Both the position numbers and the translations under genes were made by a program. DNA of 48,317 nt from an uncultured Acidimicrobiales bacterium (GTDB lineage: Bacteria; Actinomycetota; Acidimicrobiia; Acidimicrobiales; SZUA-35): assembly GCA_937925335.1 (NCBI GenBank), contig CALEWY010000066.1, positions 1 to 48,317 of the forward strand, written 5' to 3'. Positions 33,274-44,013 of this stretch are shown one piece after another; positions within the stretch are counted from its first letter, which is position 1, and each line of letters begins with the position of its first letter. Under the pieces are notes generated by a model, which did no database searches, was not told where the DNA came from, and saw nothing but the letters and a program-made list of their open reading frames with translations.

Positions 33274-33915
33274 TCAGGCTTCGATCTGAACGATTTCTTG
33301 ACGAACACCAAACACGACCGCTTCGAGCTGCGAGCGCGCTCCAAGCTTCGACAGGATCGAACGGATGTGGTTTCGCACGGTGTGGACCGACAGAAACAAC
33401 CCACTCGCGATCTCGTCGGCGTTGTTCGCATTGGCGAGCATCTGCAGAATTTCGCTTTCACGCGTGGTCAACGGGTCGTCGGGTTGTTTCGACGCGCCCA
33501 TCGCTGTCACTGCTGCAAGCAGGTTTGCAGGGAACACCGCCGCGCCGCGACTGACCGAACGCACAGCCTCCAAAAGCTCATCGATGCCTCGGCCCTTGCT
33601 GACGAACCCTGCACAACCGGTGGCGAGGGCTGCCTCGACGGCGATCCGGTCGTCAACACCGGTGATCATCAGCACCGTTGGTGCCGGGTCCATGGCCTGC
33701 GCGCTCGAAGCGACTTTGCCGCCGTCACCATCGGGGAGGTTGAAATCGGTGACGACCACGTCGGGTTTGAGCGACTCGATGAGCTCAATCCCCCTCGTTG
33801 CGTTCTCACCGATCGCAACGACCTCGAGGTCATCCTCGGCGTTCATGACGGCCGCGAAACCAGCGGACACCATCTCATGGTCTTCGACTAAGACGATCCG
33901 GATTGTCTGGTCCAC
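33274..33915 (-). CDS. NarL/LuxR-family response regulator
   Basis: 213-aa transcription regulator. The receiver domain (residues ~5-122) has the acidic pair VEDHE, phospho-acceptor Asp in VVTDFNLPDGDG, Thr in LMITGVDD and Lys in GFVSKGRG. The C-terminal LuxR-type helix-turn-helix is LTTRESEILQMLANANNADEIASGLFLSVHTVRNHIRSILSKL. It is divergent from the MASE1 histidine kinase with a 44-bp gap, the likely cognate sensor. GTG 33915 has TACGGT 7 nt upstream. Confidence 0.93.
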   Translation of the reverse strand: MDQTIRIVLVEDHEMVSAGFAAVMNAEDDLEVVAIGENATRGIELIESLKPDVVVTDFNLPDGDGGKVASSAQAMDPAPTVLMITGVDDRIAVEAALATGCAGFVSKGRGIDELLEAVRSVSRGAAVFPANLLAAVTAMGASKQPDDPLTTRESEILQMLANANNADEIASGLFLSVHTVRNHIRSILSKLGARSQLEAVVFGVRQEIVQIEA

Positions 33916-33922
33916 GCCCGCT

Positions 33923-33928
33923 ACCGTA
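33923..33928 (-). promoter_or_regulatory. Leaderless -10 box of response regulator gene
   Basis: TACGGT on the minus strand, 7 nt before GTG 33915, inside the 44-bp gap shared with the divergent kinase gene. Confidence 0.5.
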
Positions 33929-33959
33929 GATCAGGCAATCCGAATCATCGAGGGGACGC

Positions 33960-36095
33960 GTGAACATCACACGAGTTGTCGGGTGGGGCGTCGTCTCAAT
34001 GGCGAGCGTCGCGCTCGCATCGATTGCCGTTCGAGAGCTCCTCACCGACTCCGCTGCCTCGCCGATTTGGCCGCCGATCGGGCTGACGATCGGGCTCGTT
34101 CTGATCGCCCCTCGAGCGATTCGCCCGGTCGTCGTCGTTGGCGCGTTGCTCGGCGAAGTCCTGACCGATCTCGACGGATTCGGAAGCGCCGCTGTTCCGT
34201 TTCTCGCCGCCGATCTCGTCGCGATCGTGCTCGGCGTTGCGTTGATCGAGTGGGCGTTGACCACCGACTATCGGGTTGAACGCACTGCGCATGCGCTCAA
34301 GTTTTTCGCAGCGGCCGGCATCGCATCGGCAGCAGCTGGCGCAGTTTCATCGCTCGGCGTGTCGACCGGGAAGCTCTCGTTCTTCACGATGTTCACCGCG
34401 GGCGATGCGCTCGGCATCGTGGCGATCACGCCACTGTTCTTGATCAGGTCATCGGATTGGATCTCTGACTCGGCACGATTCCGATCCAGAGAACTCGCGG
34501 CGATCGTGTCAGCGATCGCCGCATTGACGGTGGGCGCCTTTGCAACAACCTGGCCGCTTTCGTACCTCCTCGTACCAACCGCAATGTGGGTTGCGATTCG
34601 TTTTGGGGCGACCGCCAGCGGTCCGCTTGCGGCGGCCATCGTGCTCTACGCCTCGGCCCTGACCGTCGCTGGATTCGGCCCGTTCACGACCGATGCCAGC
34701 TCCGTCGATCCGCTCGTGCAAGCCCAGTTCTTCTCCGCGTCCATTCTCCTGTCGACCATGCTTGCCAGCGCCCACGCACGACGCGCAAACAACGAACGTC
34801 TGAGACTTGGCGCCGTTCTCCAAGCGACCCCTGATCTCGTGACCGTCGTCGACGAAGACGAAGGGGTCGTCGCGGCATGGCGGCCGCCGGGCGATCCGCT
34901 GCTCGACGTCGACCGGATCCTTTCATTCAGCGAGGCTGACGACGGGTCGACCGAAGTCGTCAGAGTTCCGGCATCAGACGACCAACGCGAACGGTTCTTC
35001 GAGATTCGAGCTGGTGAGGTGCGACCCGGCCGATTCGTGAAGGTGGCGCGTGACGTGAGCCATCAACGCCGCGCCAGCATGGCACTCGCACGGTCTGAGC
35101 TGCGGTGGCGCACCATGGCCGATGCCGCGTTCGAGGGCATGGTCGAGACCGACCTTGACGGTCGCATTGTTTTCGTGAGCGATCGGTTCGCCGAGATCCG
35201 CGGCATCCCGGTGTCGGAGATCAACGGTCAATATTTCGGCGATGTCGTCTCCAACGTCGACTGGGAACGATCGGCTGATCTTCGAGAGCGTATTCGCGCT
35301 GGTGAGCCAGCTCAGACCGAGATGGCCGTGACGTTCGGCGGCGACACACGCTGGACGATCATCTCCTCGCACCCTCTCATGGACGAAAACGGGGAGCGCC
35401 GCGGTTCGGTCATTTTCTTCTCCGAGACGACAGATCTCCACCTGGCCGAAGCCCGCCGTCGACAGGTCGAAGCAGACCTCGCCCTCGTCGAACAACGCGA
35501 ACGAGCCGAAATCGCTCGCGCCATTCACGATGGGCCTCTTCAGCAACTCGTCGCCGTCGACATCAAGCTCGGCCTCACCGCCCGGACCTACGACACGCCA
35601 GCGGAGGTGACCGAGGCGCAGGAGACGGTCCAAGACACGATCGCCAAACTTCGAGACACCCTGCGCGATCTCACTCCGGAAGACATCGCCGCTGGCCAGC
35701 TCATGACCGAGATGGCCTCGTTCGGGCGGCGCCTCCTCGTCGATTCCGATACCGAACTCACCGTGGTTCCGATGACGTCCGCTCCCCCGCTCGGCAACGT
35801 CGCATTGACGCTCTTCCAGATCGGGCGTGAGGCCCTGATCAACGCAGCCACCCACGCCGAGGCATCGATGATCACCATCTCACTCGTTCGAGACGCCGAG
35901 GACTTCACGCTGAGGATCGTCGACGACGGAGTCGGCTTCCCCGAGGGCGAGCTGCCACTCAGCGCCGATGGGCACTTTGGGATTCGCACCATGCTCGAAC
36001 GAGCATCCGACGCCGGTGGAAACTGTGTCATTCGGCCAGCACCACCACGGGGTACCGAAGTGATCGTCGAGATCCCGATCCCGCGGGACGGCTGA
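33960..36095 (+). CDS. MASE1-PAS sensor histidine kinase (HisKA_3 type)
   Basis: 711-aa membrane sensor kinase. The N-terminal ~280 residues form a MASE1-type domain of about eight to nine membrane segments (SPIWPPIGLTIGLVLIAPR and FTAGDALGIVAITPLFLI are typical). A short degenerate PAS-like segment and a PAS domain (MADAAFEGMVETDLDGRIVFVSDRFAEI) follow. The HisKA_3 dimerisation helix is EIARAIHDGPLQQLVAVDIKLGL with the phospho-accepting His. The HATPase has ALINAATHAEASMITI, VDDGVGFPEGE and HFGIRTMLERA. GTG 33960 has a GAGGGG Shine-Dalgarno. MASE1 ligands are largely unknown. Confidence 0.92.
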   Translation: MNITRVVGWGVVSMASVALASIAVRELLTDSAASPIWPPIGLTIGLVLIAPRAIRPVVVVGALLGEVLTDLDGFGSAAVPFLAADLVAIVLGVALIEWALTTDYRVERTAHALKFFAAAGIASAAAGAVSSLGVSTGKLSFFTMFTAGDALGIVAITPLFLIRSSDWISDSARFRSRELAAIVSAIAALTVGAFATTWPLSYLLVPTAMWVAIRFGATASGPLAAAIVLYASALTVAGFGPFTTDASSVDPLVQAQFFSASILLSTMLASAHARRANNERLRLGAVLQATPDLVTVVDEDEGVVAAWRPPGDPLLDVDRILSFSEADDGSTEVVRVPASDDQRERFFEIRAGEVRPGRFVKVARDVSHQRRASMALARSELRWRTMADAAFEGMVETDLDGRIVFVSDRFAEIRGIPVSEINGQYFGDVVSNVDWERSADLRERIRAGEPAQTEMAVTFGGDTRWTIISSHPLMDENGERRGSVIFFSETTDLHLAEARRRQVEADLALVEQRERAEIARAIHDGPLQQLVAVDIKLGLTARTYDTPAEVTEAQETVQDTIAKLRDTLRDLTPEDIAAGQLMTEMASFGRRLLVDSDTELTVVPMTSAPPLGNVALTLFQIGREALINAATHAEASMITISLVRDAEDFTLRIVDDGVGFPEGELPLSADGHFGIRTMLERASDAGGNCVIRPAPPRGTEVIVEIPIPRDG

Positions 36096-36133
36096 TCGGG
36101 TCACCCGACCAACGATCTCACGGTTCGAACTGG

Positions 36134-36139
36134 CACAAT
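36134..36139 (+). promoter_or_regulatory. Possible leaderless -10 of the following gene
   Basis: CACAAT ends 6 nt before GTG 36146. It keeps the conserved A2 and T6 of the -10 hexamer but not T1, so support is modest. Confidence 0.3.
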
Positions 36140-36145
36140 GTGCGA

Positions 36146-36697
36146 GTGGCCAACAAGACCGCTACTCCTGAAATCCCGAAGGCGAGCACAAAGCAACGTG
36201 TGGTGATCACGCTCGGTGTCATCGTCGCCTTTGGCGCATTGGTCGTCGCTGGCCTTTACTCCGGCGAACGAACGCCAAGTGCGCCAGTGCTCAGCGGAAG
36301 TGCCGCCGATGGTGGTGGCGAGCGTGATGGCGACGTCGCCCCGCTCGACATCGATCCCGTGCAGGGCTGGTTCCCGCAATCAGGGATTGGCAGCACCTGC
36401 ACTGAGGCCGTCGGTGTCGATCTGATTCCCGGCTACTCAGCAGTCCTCACGATCAACGGCGTAGAGATCGCAGAAGACGACACGAATGTGCGAGTCGATA
36501 CCGACGGCGATGGCGTGAAAGACGCGTTCACGTCTGGCGGTTCGCAGGGCCAGGTCACCTGGGGCCCCGAGCCCAACTGCCCGAACGGTTCGGTGCTGCG
36601 GCCACAAAACAACGTCGTCGAGGCGTGCGTGTATCGCATCGTTGACGGCCCAGCGTCGTGCCGAGTCGGCCCGTCGTTCAGCTTCGACGCTCTCTAG
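36146..36697 (+). CDS. Membrane-anchored secreted protein with EF-hand-like Ca motif
   Basis: 183-aa protein of unknown family. A cytoplasmic basic N-terminus is followed by one hydrophobic segment (VVITLGVIVAFGALVVAGLY), a short flexible Gly/Asp linker and an extracellular domain. VRVDTDGDGVKDAF is a DxDxDG calcium-binding loop of the EF-hand/thrombospondin type 3 kind. Four cysteines in the domain (STCTEA, PNCPNG, EACVYR, ASCRVG) suggest two disulfides. GTG 36140 in the same frame is an alternative start; the -10-like CACAAT favours 36146. The gene sits after the histidine kinase on the same strand with a ~50-bp gap. Confidence 0.6.
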   Translation: MANKTATPEIPKASTKQRVVITLGVIVAFGALVVAGLYSGERTPSAPVLSGSAADGGGERDGDVAPLDIDPVQGWFPQSGIGSTCTEAVGVDLIPGYSAVLTINGVEIAEDDTNVRVDTDGDGVKDAFTSGGSQGQVTWGPEPNCPNGSVLRPQNNVVEACVYRIVDGPASCRVGPSFSFDAL

Positions 36698-36750
36698 CTC
36701 GATCGGCCCAGCTCGATCGGCGAACACCCCGGGTGGACGCTGAGACCTTC

Positions 36751-38865
<2,115 letters not shown>

Positions 38866-38898
38866 CTATCTCGCACGGTTCCGGGCAAACTTGTGGGG

Positions 38899-39795
38899 AT
38901 GTCAACGAAGCGACCGCAAGCGATCTTGCGGAGTCTGTGGCCAATGCGAGTGGTGTGGTTTGCCATGCCACTTCTCTGTGCATTCGGGTTCCGAGATCTT
39001 CTGGCTGCCCGAAGTGACGAGATTGCGCTCACGGCTGAGGTTGGCCTGTGGACAGGCTGGTTCGCTGGATTGGTTGCCATCTTGGCACCGTCGACTGTTG
39101 GCCTGACCGCCCTTCGAATCGTTGCCCCGGCATCCCTGGCTGCGGTGATCGTGGCCCTCATCGCCGATGGCTTCGAGTTCACGGCGTGGGTTGTCCTGGC
39201 GCTCGGTGCCGCACTGATCGCAACGATGGTTGCCATGTGGGCGATCACCGGTGACGTGATGGTCAACGGATCCTCCTACGGCCCGGAACGACGGATGGCT
39301 CTTCGGCCACCGGCGGCGTTACTGCTTGGCCCTGTGCAGTTCACGTGGGCTGCGATCGTCGGCGGACTCATGGCCGGCCCCCTGTTCATCGCTGCCGGCC
39401 AGACCACTCTTGGGATCGCCGCCTGCGTCGTTGGCGGCATCGCCATCGTCGCCGGATCTCGTTCACTTCACCAGCTCGCTCGCCGGTGGATCGTGTTCGT
39501 TCCAGCCGGGTTCGTCTTGCACGACTATTGGGGGCTGGCCGAATCGCTCTTGATGCAGCGTCGGACCGTTGCCGGCCTCGGGCCCGCTCCGCTCGACAAG
39601 GGTGAGGTGCTCGATCTCAGCGGCGGTTCACTCGGCCTGGCGCTCATGGTCGAATTGAAGGACAAGACTCCGCTGGCCCTACGCGCCAAGAACGAAGTGC
39701 AAACGTTCGAGGCCTATCGAATCGTCTTCACCCCATCGCTCCCCGGCGAACTCTTGCGCGAGGCACGAATCCGCGGCGTCAAGATCGGCAGCTAG
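38899..39795 (+). CDS. Hypothetical multi-pass membrane protein
   Basis: 298-aa protein with about six hydrophobic segments in the first ~200 residues: WFAMPLLCAFGF, TGWFAGLVAILAP, ALRIVAPASLAAVIVALI, VVLALGAALIATMVAMW, FTWAAIVGGLMAGPLFIAA and GIAACVVGGIAIVAG. A soluble C-terminal ~100 residues follows (WIVFVPAGFVLHDYWGLAESLLMQRR, then LKDKTPLALRAKNEVQTFEAYRIVFTPSLPGELL). This topology looks like actinobacterial conserved membrane proteins of unknown role. ATG 38899 has CAAACT ending 7 nt upstream. The 5' part of the long open frame lies antisense to ligA and was excluded. Confidence 0.7.
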   Translation: MSTKRPQAILRSLWPMRVVWFAMPLLCAFGFRDLLAARSDEIALTAEVGLWTGWFAGLVAILAPSTVGLTALRIVAPASLAAVIVALIADGFEFTAWVVLALGAALIATMVAMWAITGDVMVNGSSYGPERRMALRPPAALLLGPVQFTWAAIVGGLMAGPLFIAAGQTTLGIAACVVGGIAIVAGSRSLHQLARRWIVFVPAGFVLHDYWGLAESLLMQRRTVAGLGPAPLDKGEVLDLSGGSLGLALMVELKDKTPLALRAKNEVQTFEAYRIVFTPSLPGELLREARIRGVKIGS

Positions 39796-39830
39796 CTGCG
39801 GCGAGAAGCCAGGGCGCTGAGAGCGCTCGG

Positions 39831-40607
39831 CTAGTCGACGATGGTCGGGTCTGGCACCAGATCGCGCATGAGCCAGTGGAAGGCTCGCCAACCGGTCTCG
39901 GGGACACCCATCGTGGCGGCAGCAACCTTGGCTGCTTCGACCGAGATCGGCTTCGCTTCCGGTGCCTTCACGTGCACTTCGGCGACGCGCTCAGCCATCA
40001 CGAAGAAACCGACGGTCTCCTCGACTGTTCCGCCGATCGTCAGCATCCCGTGATTGCGCAAGATCGCGAGCTTCGCCGAACCGGCAGCGGCGGCGATTCG
40101 TGCGCCGCCCTCGATGCTCAGCACCTCGACCTCTTCATCATCGACCACAGACTGATCGAAAACGAACGCCGTCGATTCCTGGCTGATGGGTTCGAACGGT
40201 TTCACGTTCGCCGACCATGGCGTGCCGTATGCGGTGTGGGTGTGGGCAGCCGAGATGGCATCGGGACGAGCTTCGAGAAGCGGCCAGTGGATGTTGTAGC
40301 CGGCCGTGTTGACCGCACCGATTGCTGCGTCCGGGCCACCATCGACCACCGTGCCGTCGGGGCCGACGAGCACAAGACGGCTCACGGTGGCTTCACGGAA
40401 GGGAACGCCGTAGTCCAGGAGCCAGAAGTGGTCGGTCAGCTCCGGATCTCGAGCGCTGATGTGGCCATCACCAAGCTGACCCCACCGCATTGCGCCGAAG
40501 ATTCGGTAGCCGATCGCGCACATCCGAAGACGGTGGGCGCGCTCATCAGCGACGGATCGAGTCTCGCCGAAACGTTCACCGTTGAAGCTTGGATATGCGT
40601 CAGCCAT
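39831..40607 (-). CDS. Class II aldolase/adducin family protein
   Basis: 258-aa protein of the fuculose-phosphate aldolase fold. The zinc-ligand motif HTHTAYG (residues near 145-151) and the third His in LRNHGMLTIG are present; GDGHISARDPELTDHFWLLDYG corresponds to the phosphate-binding N-terminal loop. The family includes metal-dependent aldolases and dehydratases as well as non-enzymatic adducins, so the substrate is open. The start is ATG 40607, with TACCGT 7 nt upstream; the longer frame adds an unrelated N-terminus. It stands alone between other operons. Confidence 0.85.
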   Translation of the reverse strand: MADAYPSFNGERFGETRSVADERAHRLRMCAIGYRIFGAMRWGQLGDGHISARDPELTDHFWLLDYGVPFREATVSRLVLVGPDGTVVDGGPDAAIGAVNTAGYNIHWPLLEARPDAISAAHTHTAYGTPWSANVKPFEPISQESTAFVFDQSVVDDEEVEVLSIEGGARIAAAAGSAKLAILRNHGMLTIGGTVEETVGFFVMAERVAEVHVKAPEAKPISVEAAKVAAATMGVPETGWRAFHWLMRDLVPDPTIVD

Positions 40608-40614
40608 GCCGACG

Positions 40615-40620
40615 ACGGTA
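40615..40620 (-). promoter_or_regulatory. Leaderless -10 box of aldolase-family gene
   Basis: TACCGT on the minus strand, 7 nt before ATG 40607. Confidence 0.5.
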
Positions 40621-40700
40621 TCGCATCGACCATTTGTGGTCCCCAACAGGCCTCGAAGGACGGCGCTCGGCAAACCGGGCACCCGGCCAGCGTGTGCTGT

Positions 40701-41690
40701 TCAGCCCGGACGGGGAGCTGCCGCTTTGGCAAGGCGGTCGGCAACGGCTGCTGCGAGTCGCCCTTCGTTGGGCGCCACCACGACGATGCGGTCGACGGAG
40801 TCATGATCGTCAAGCGTGCGCAGCGACGCGTAGAGCTGGGCTGCGTATCCGTCGGCATCGGCGCCGAGCACGATGGCTGGCGAGTGCTCGATCGGTGCTG
40901 ACGCGATCACCCCATCGCTTTCAAGAAGCTCGAAGCCATCGAGTGACTCGACGACTACGACGCTGGCATTGGGTGCGTAGTGCGAGGCGAGCATGCCGGC
41001 GGCGCGTGACTCCCCCGCCGTGCCATCAACGACCACACCGTCGAGGCCAGCTGTCACGAGCACCTCGCTGATCTCGTCAGGGGTGACGCCGCCATGTCGA
41101 AGGAGCACCACTCGATCGTCGACGAGTTCCACGATCGTGGACTCAACTCCAACCGCGCTCGAACCACCATCGACGACACCGTCGATTCGGCCGTCGAGGT
41201 CGGCCACGACGTGATCAGCCGTGGTTGGGCTCACGCGACCGAACCGATTCGCCGACGGCCCAGCAACACCGGCGCCATCTCCTCCAGTCGCCCGATCGAA
41301 GGCTTCGATGAGCTGGCGGGCGACGGGGTGACCGGGGACTCGAAGCCCGACCGAATCGAGGTCGCCGACGGTGATGGCCGCTGCCTTGTCCGAGCGAGGC
41401 AGGATCAGCGTGAGCGGGCCGGGCCAGAACGCATCGGCAAGAGCTCGGGCTCGTTCATCGACGACCCGAGCCCACGTCCACGCAGCTTCACTCGTCGCAA
41501 CATGCACGATGAGTGGGTGCCCGATCGGGCGTCCCTTGGCCTCGTAGATCTTCGCAACGGCGCCGGCATCCGCTGCGTCGGCGCCCAAGCCGTAAACCGT
41601 CTCGGTAGGGAACGCGACGGTTCCGCCAGCGGCCAAGACGTCCGCCGCTGCTCCGATCTCGTCAGCGGAAAAGCGCCGAGTCGAACTCAA
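40701..41690 (-). CDS. L-threonylcarbamoyladenylate synthase (Sua5 type)
   Basis: 329-aa enzyme that makes threonylcarbamoyl-AMP from Thr, bicarbonate and ATP for t6A37 of tRNA. The YrdC/TsaC domain has VAFPTETVYGLGADA, IYEAKGRPIGHPLIVHV, WPGPLTLILP, VGLRVPGHPVA and GPSANRFGRVSPT. The C-terminal ~120 residues are the Sua5 extension (ASHYAPNASVVVVE). The start is TTG 41690, overlapping the mnmA stop as TTGA, which implies strong translational coupling. It is the third gene of a tRNA-modification operon. Confidence 0.93.
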   Translation of the reverse strand: MSSTRRFSADEIGAAADVLAAGGTVAFPTETVYGLGADAADAGAVAKIYEAKGRPIGHPLIVHVATSEAAWTWARVVDERARALADAFWPGPLTLILPRSDKAAAITVGDLDSVGLRVPGHPVARQLIEAFDRATGGDGAGVAGPSANRFGRVSPTTADHVVADLDGRIDGVVDGGSSAVGVESTIVELVDDRVVLLRHGGVTPDEISEVLVTAGLDGVVVDGTAGESRAAGMLASHYAPNASVVVVESLDGFELLESDGVIASAPIEHSPAIVLGADADGYAAQLYASLRTLDDHDSVDRIVVVAPNEGRLAAAVADRLAKAAAPRPG

Positions 41691-42787
41691 GTCAGATCAG
41701 CCGACGGGCGCGGAAGCCGAGCCGCATCGACGCTGGCCAACTCCTGACCGGCGATTCCACCACCGACAACATCGTCGCCGAGATAGAGCACAACCGACTG
41801 GCCAGCGGCCACCTTCGGATGAGGTTCGGCCCACACGAGAGTGGTGCCAACGACGGTGACCGGCATGCGCTTGGCATGAGCGGCGGACTGAGCGGTCAGT
41901 CCATCCGAGACCGGCTCGGACGACCAGGTGAGGTCGGGAACTTCGGTTCGGGTGGTCATCGTGTCGGCCAAGTCGCCAACGACGACCGTTGCGTTCTCGT
42001 GATCGATCTCCGTGACGTAGCGACGATCGGTGCCGCCTCCGAGATCGAGACCCTTGCGCTGGCCGATCGTCACCATCTCGATCGAGTCGGTGGTTCCGAG
42101 TTCGGTTCCTTCGGAATCGACGATGCGAGCAGGCTTCAGCGGGATGCGTTCGCCCAAGAAGGCCTTTCGAGCGCCATCACCGCGGCCGGGGCTGCGTTCG
42201 ATGAAACACACGTCCTGGCTGTCAGCTTTGTCAGCGGTGCGCAGCCCAAGCTCGCTAGCGAGCTCGCGGACTCGACCTTTGTCGAACGCGCCGACGGGGA
42301 GCAGCAGCCGGGCGAGCTGGCTCTGGTCGAGCATGTGGAGCACGTAGCTCTGATCCTTGCCGACGTCGGCACCACGAGCGATACGTCGAGTGCCGTCATC
42401 GAGCTCGGTGATCTGAGCGTGGTGACCGGTGGCGATCAGATCGAATCCGAGTGCGTCAGCGCGGCGGAAGAGCTTGTCGAACTTGATGTGACGGTTGCAC
42501 TCAACACACGGGTTCGGGGTCTGGCCGGCGGCGTATGCCTCGACATAGGGCGCGACGACATGGCGATCGAAGTCTTCGCCGAAGTTGAAAACGTGATGGT
42601 CGATGCCGAGCTGTTGAGCGACACGACGAGCGTCTTCGACGTCGGACACCGAACAGCATCCGGAATCGGTCTCACCGCCCCACAACTTCAGCGTGACCGC
42701 GGTGACCTGGTGACCCTGTTCGATCAGCAGCGCAGCGGCGACGGATGAGTCGACACCACCGGACAGTGCGACAAGAACGTCTGCCAT
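41687..42787 (-). CDS. mnmA: tRNA-specific 2-thiouridylase
   Basis: 366-aa ATP-dependent enzyme that thiolates U34 in tRNAs for Lys, Glu and Gln. The PP-loop SGGVDSSVAAALL is at the N-terminus. The two catalytic cysteines are in PNPCVECNRHIKF and SQDVCFIE. Standard length. It receives sulfur from a cysteine desulfurase, and the gene for one lies directly upstream with stop and start sharing one base (TGATG). It is followed by the Sua5-type gene. Confidence 0.96.
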   Translation of the reverse strand: MADVLVALSGGVDSSVAAALLIEQGHQVTAVTLKLWGGETDSGCCSVSDVEDARRVAQQLGIDHHVFNFGEDFDRHVVAPYVEAYAAGQTPNPCVECNRHIKFDKLFRRADALGFDLIATGHHAQITELDDGTRRIARGADVGKDQSYVLHMLDQSQLARLLLPVGAFDKGRVRELASELGLRTADKADSQDVCFIERSPGRGDGARKAFLGERIPLKPARIVDSEGTELGTTDSIEMVTIGQRKGLDLGGGTDRRYVTEIDHENATVVVGDLADTMTTRTEVPDLTWSSEPVSDGLTAQSAAHAKRMPVTVVGTTLVWAEPHPKVAAGQSVVLYLGDDVVGGGIAGQELASVDAARLPRPSADLT

Positions 42788-43941
42788 CAGCTTCCCATTT
42801 CTCGAAGGCGAGCGACGGCGGCCGGAACCGCGGCAATCGCCGCATCAACATCGGCCTCGGTTGAGGCGTAACCGAGCGAGAGCCGCAACGAGCCGAGTCC
42901 GACCGACGAAGGGAGGCCCATCGCAGCCAGCACGTGGCTCGGTTCCATCGCTCCGCTCGAGCACGACGATGCCGCCGACGCCATCACGTCGTTCTTTTCG
43001 AGCAGAAACAGCAGCGCTTCGTTCTCGATGCCATCGAAGCAGAGGTGCGCAATGTTTGGTGTTGTTGGGCTGTCCGCACCGGTGACGTGAACGGCATCGG
43101 CGCCAGACGCAGTCGAGACTTCGGCAACGATTCCGGCGATCAGGCGATCGCGCATCGCTTCGAGGCGAGCGCACTGTGCATCGCGCTCAGCGACCGTTGC
43201 CGTTGCCGCCGCAGCCATTGCCGCGATTCCGGCCACGTTCTGCGTGCCGCCACGCCGGCCTCGCTCCTGGCCGCCACCACGAACCCGCGGCTCGAGTGTG
43301 GTTCGGTCACGAACGACGAGCGCACCGACACCCTTTGGGCCACCGAACTTGTGAGCGCTGATCGAGATCAGGTCGAAGCTGGAAGCTGCCTCGGCCAGAT
43401 CGATCCAGCAAAGCGCCTGCACGGCGTCGGTGTGGAGCAGCGCGTTCGGCGCGTGCTCACGCACGATCTCGGCAATCTCGGCGAGAGGCTGAACGACGCC
43501 AACCTCGTTGTTCACCACCATCACCGACACGATCGCGACCTGATCATCAAGCGACGCTCGGAGTGCCTCGAGATCGATCACACCGTTGGCCAAGACCGGG
43601 ACGACGCGACCACCTGAGTGAACGACGGGGTCGAGAACAGCGTTGTGTTCGATCGCCGAGCACACGGCAACGGGGTCGGTTCCATCGAACGACTCGAGTG
43701 CGCCGTAGACGGCGAGATTGTCGGCCTCGGTGCCGCCGGCGGTGAAGACGATCTCACCCGGCGCACATCCGAGCGCGGTGGCCATGGCTTCGCGCGAGTC
43801 GTCGAGAACAACGTTGGCAGCCCGCGCCATTCGGTGGGCACCGGAGGGGTTTCCGTAGCCCTCGCGAAGCAGTGGAACCATCACGTCGATCGCGTCGGAG
43901 CGCACCGGCGTGGTGGCAGCGTGATCGAGGTAGTGGACCAT
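42787..43941 (-). CDS. Cysteine desulfurase (NifS/IscS family)
   Basis: 384-aa PLP enzyme that releases sulfur from cysteine. YLDHAATTPVRSDAIDVM is at the N-terminus, the PLP lysine is in SAHKFGGPKGVG, and the persulfide cysteine is in SAASSCSSGAMEPSHVL. The short active-site loop resembles class II IscS-like enzymes dedicated to tRNA thiolation. ATG 43941 is supported by TATCCT 6 nt upstream; the longer open frame upstream is antisense to the divergent methyltransferase gene. It heads the operon with mnmA and the Sua5-type gene. Confidence 0.95.
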   Translation of the reverse strand: MVHYLDHAATTPVRSDAIDVMVPLLREGYGNPSGAHRMARAANVVLDDSREAMATALGCAPGEIVFTAGGTEADNLAVYGALESFDGTDPVAVCSAIEHNAVLDPVVHSGGRVVPVLANGVIDLEALRASLDDQVAIVSVMVVNNEVGVVQPLAEIAEIVREHAPNALLHTDAVQALCWIDLAEAASSFDLISISAHKFGGPKGVGALVVRDRTTLEPRVRGGGQERGRRGGTQNVAGIAAMAAAATATVAERDAQCARLEAMRDRLIAGIVAEVSTASGADAVHVTGADSPTTPNIAHLCFDGIENEALLFLLEKNDVMASAASSCSSGAMEPSHVLAAMGLPSSVGLGSLRLSLGYASTEADVDAAIAAVPAAVARLREMGS

Positions 43942-43947
43942 CCCAAC

Positions 43948-43953
43948 AGGATA
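43948..43953 (-). promoter_or_regulatory. Leaderless -10 box of the tRNA-modification operon
   Basis: TATCCT on the minus strand, 6 nt before ATG 43941 of the cysteine desulfurase gene. Confidence 0.5.
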
Positions 43954-44013
43954 CCGACACCCAGCGAGCCGAGCGCTGGGAGATTCTGGCCACACACCTG
44001 GTACCAAGAGGGG

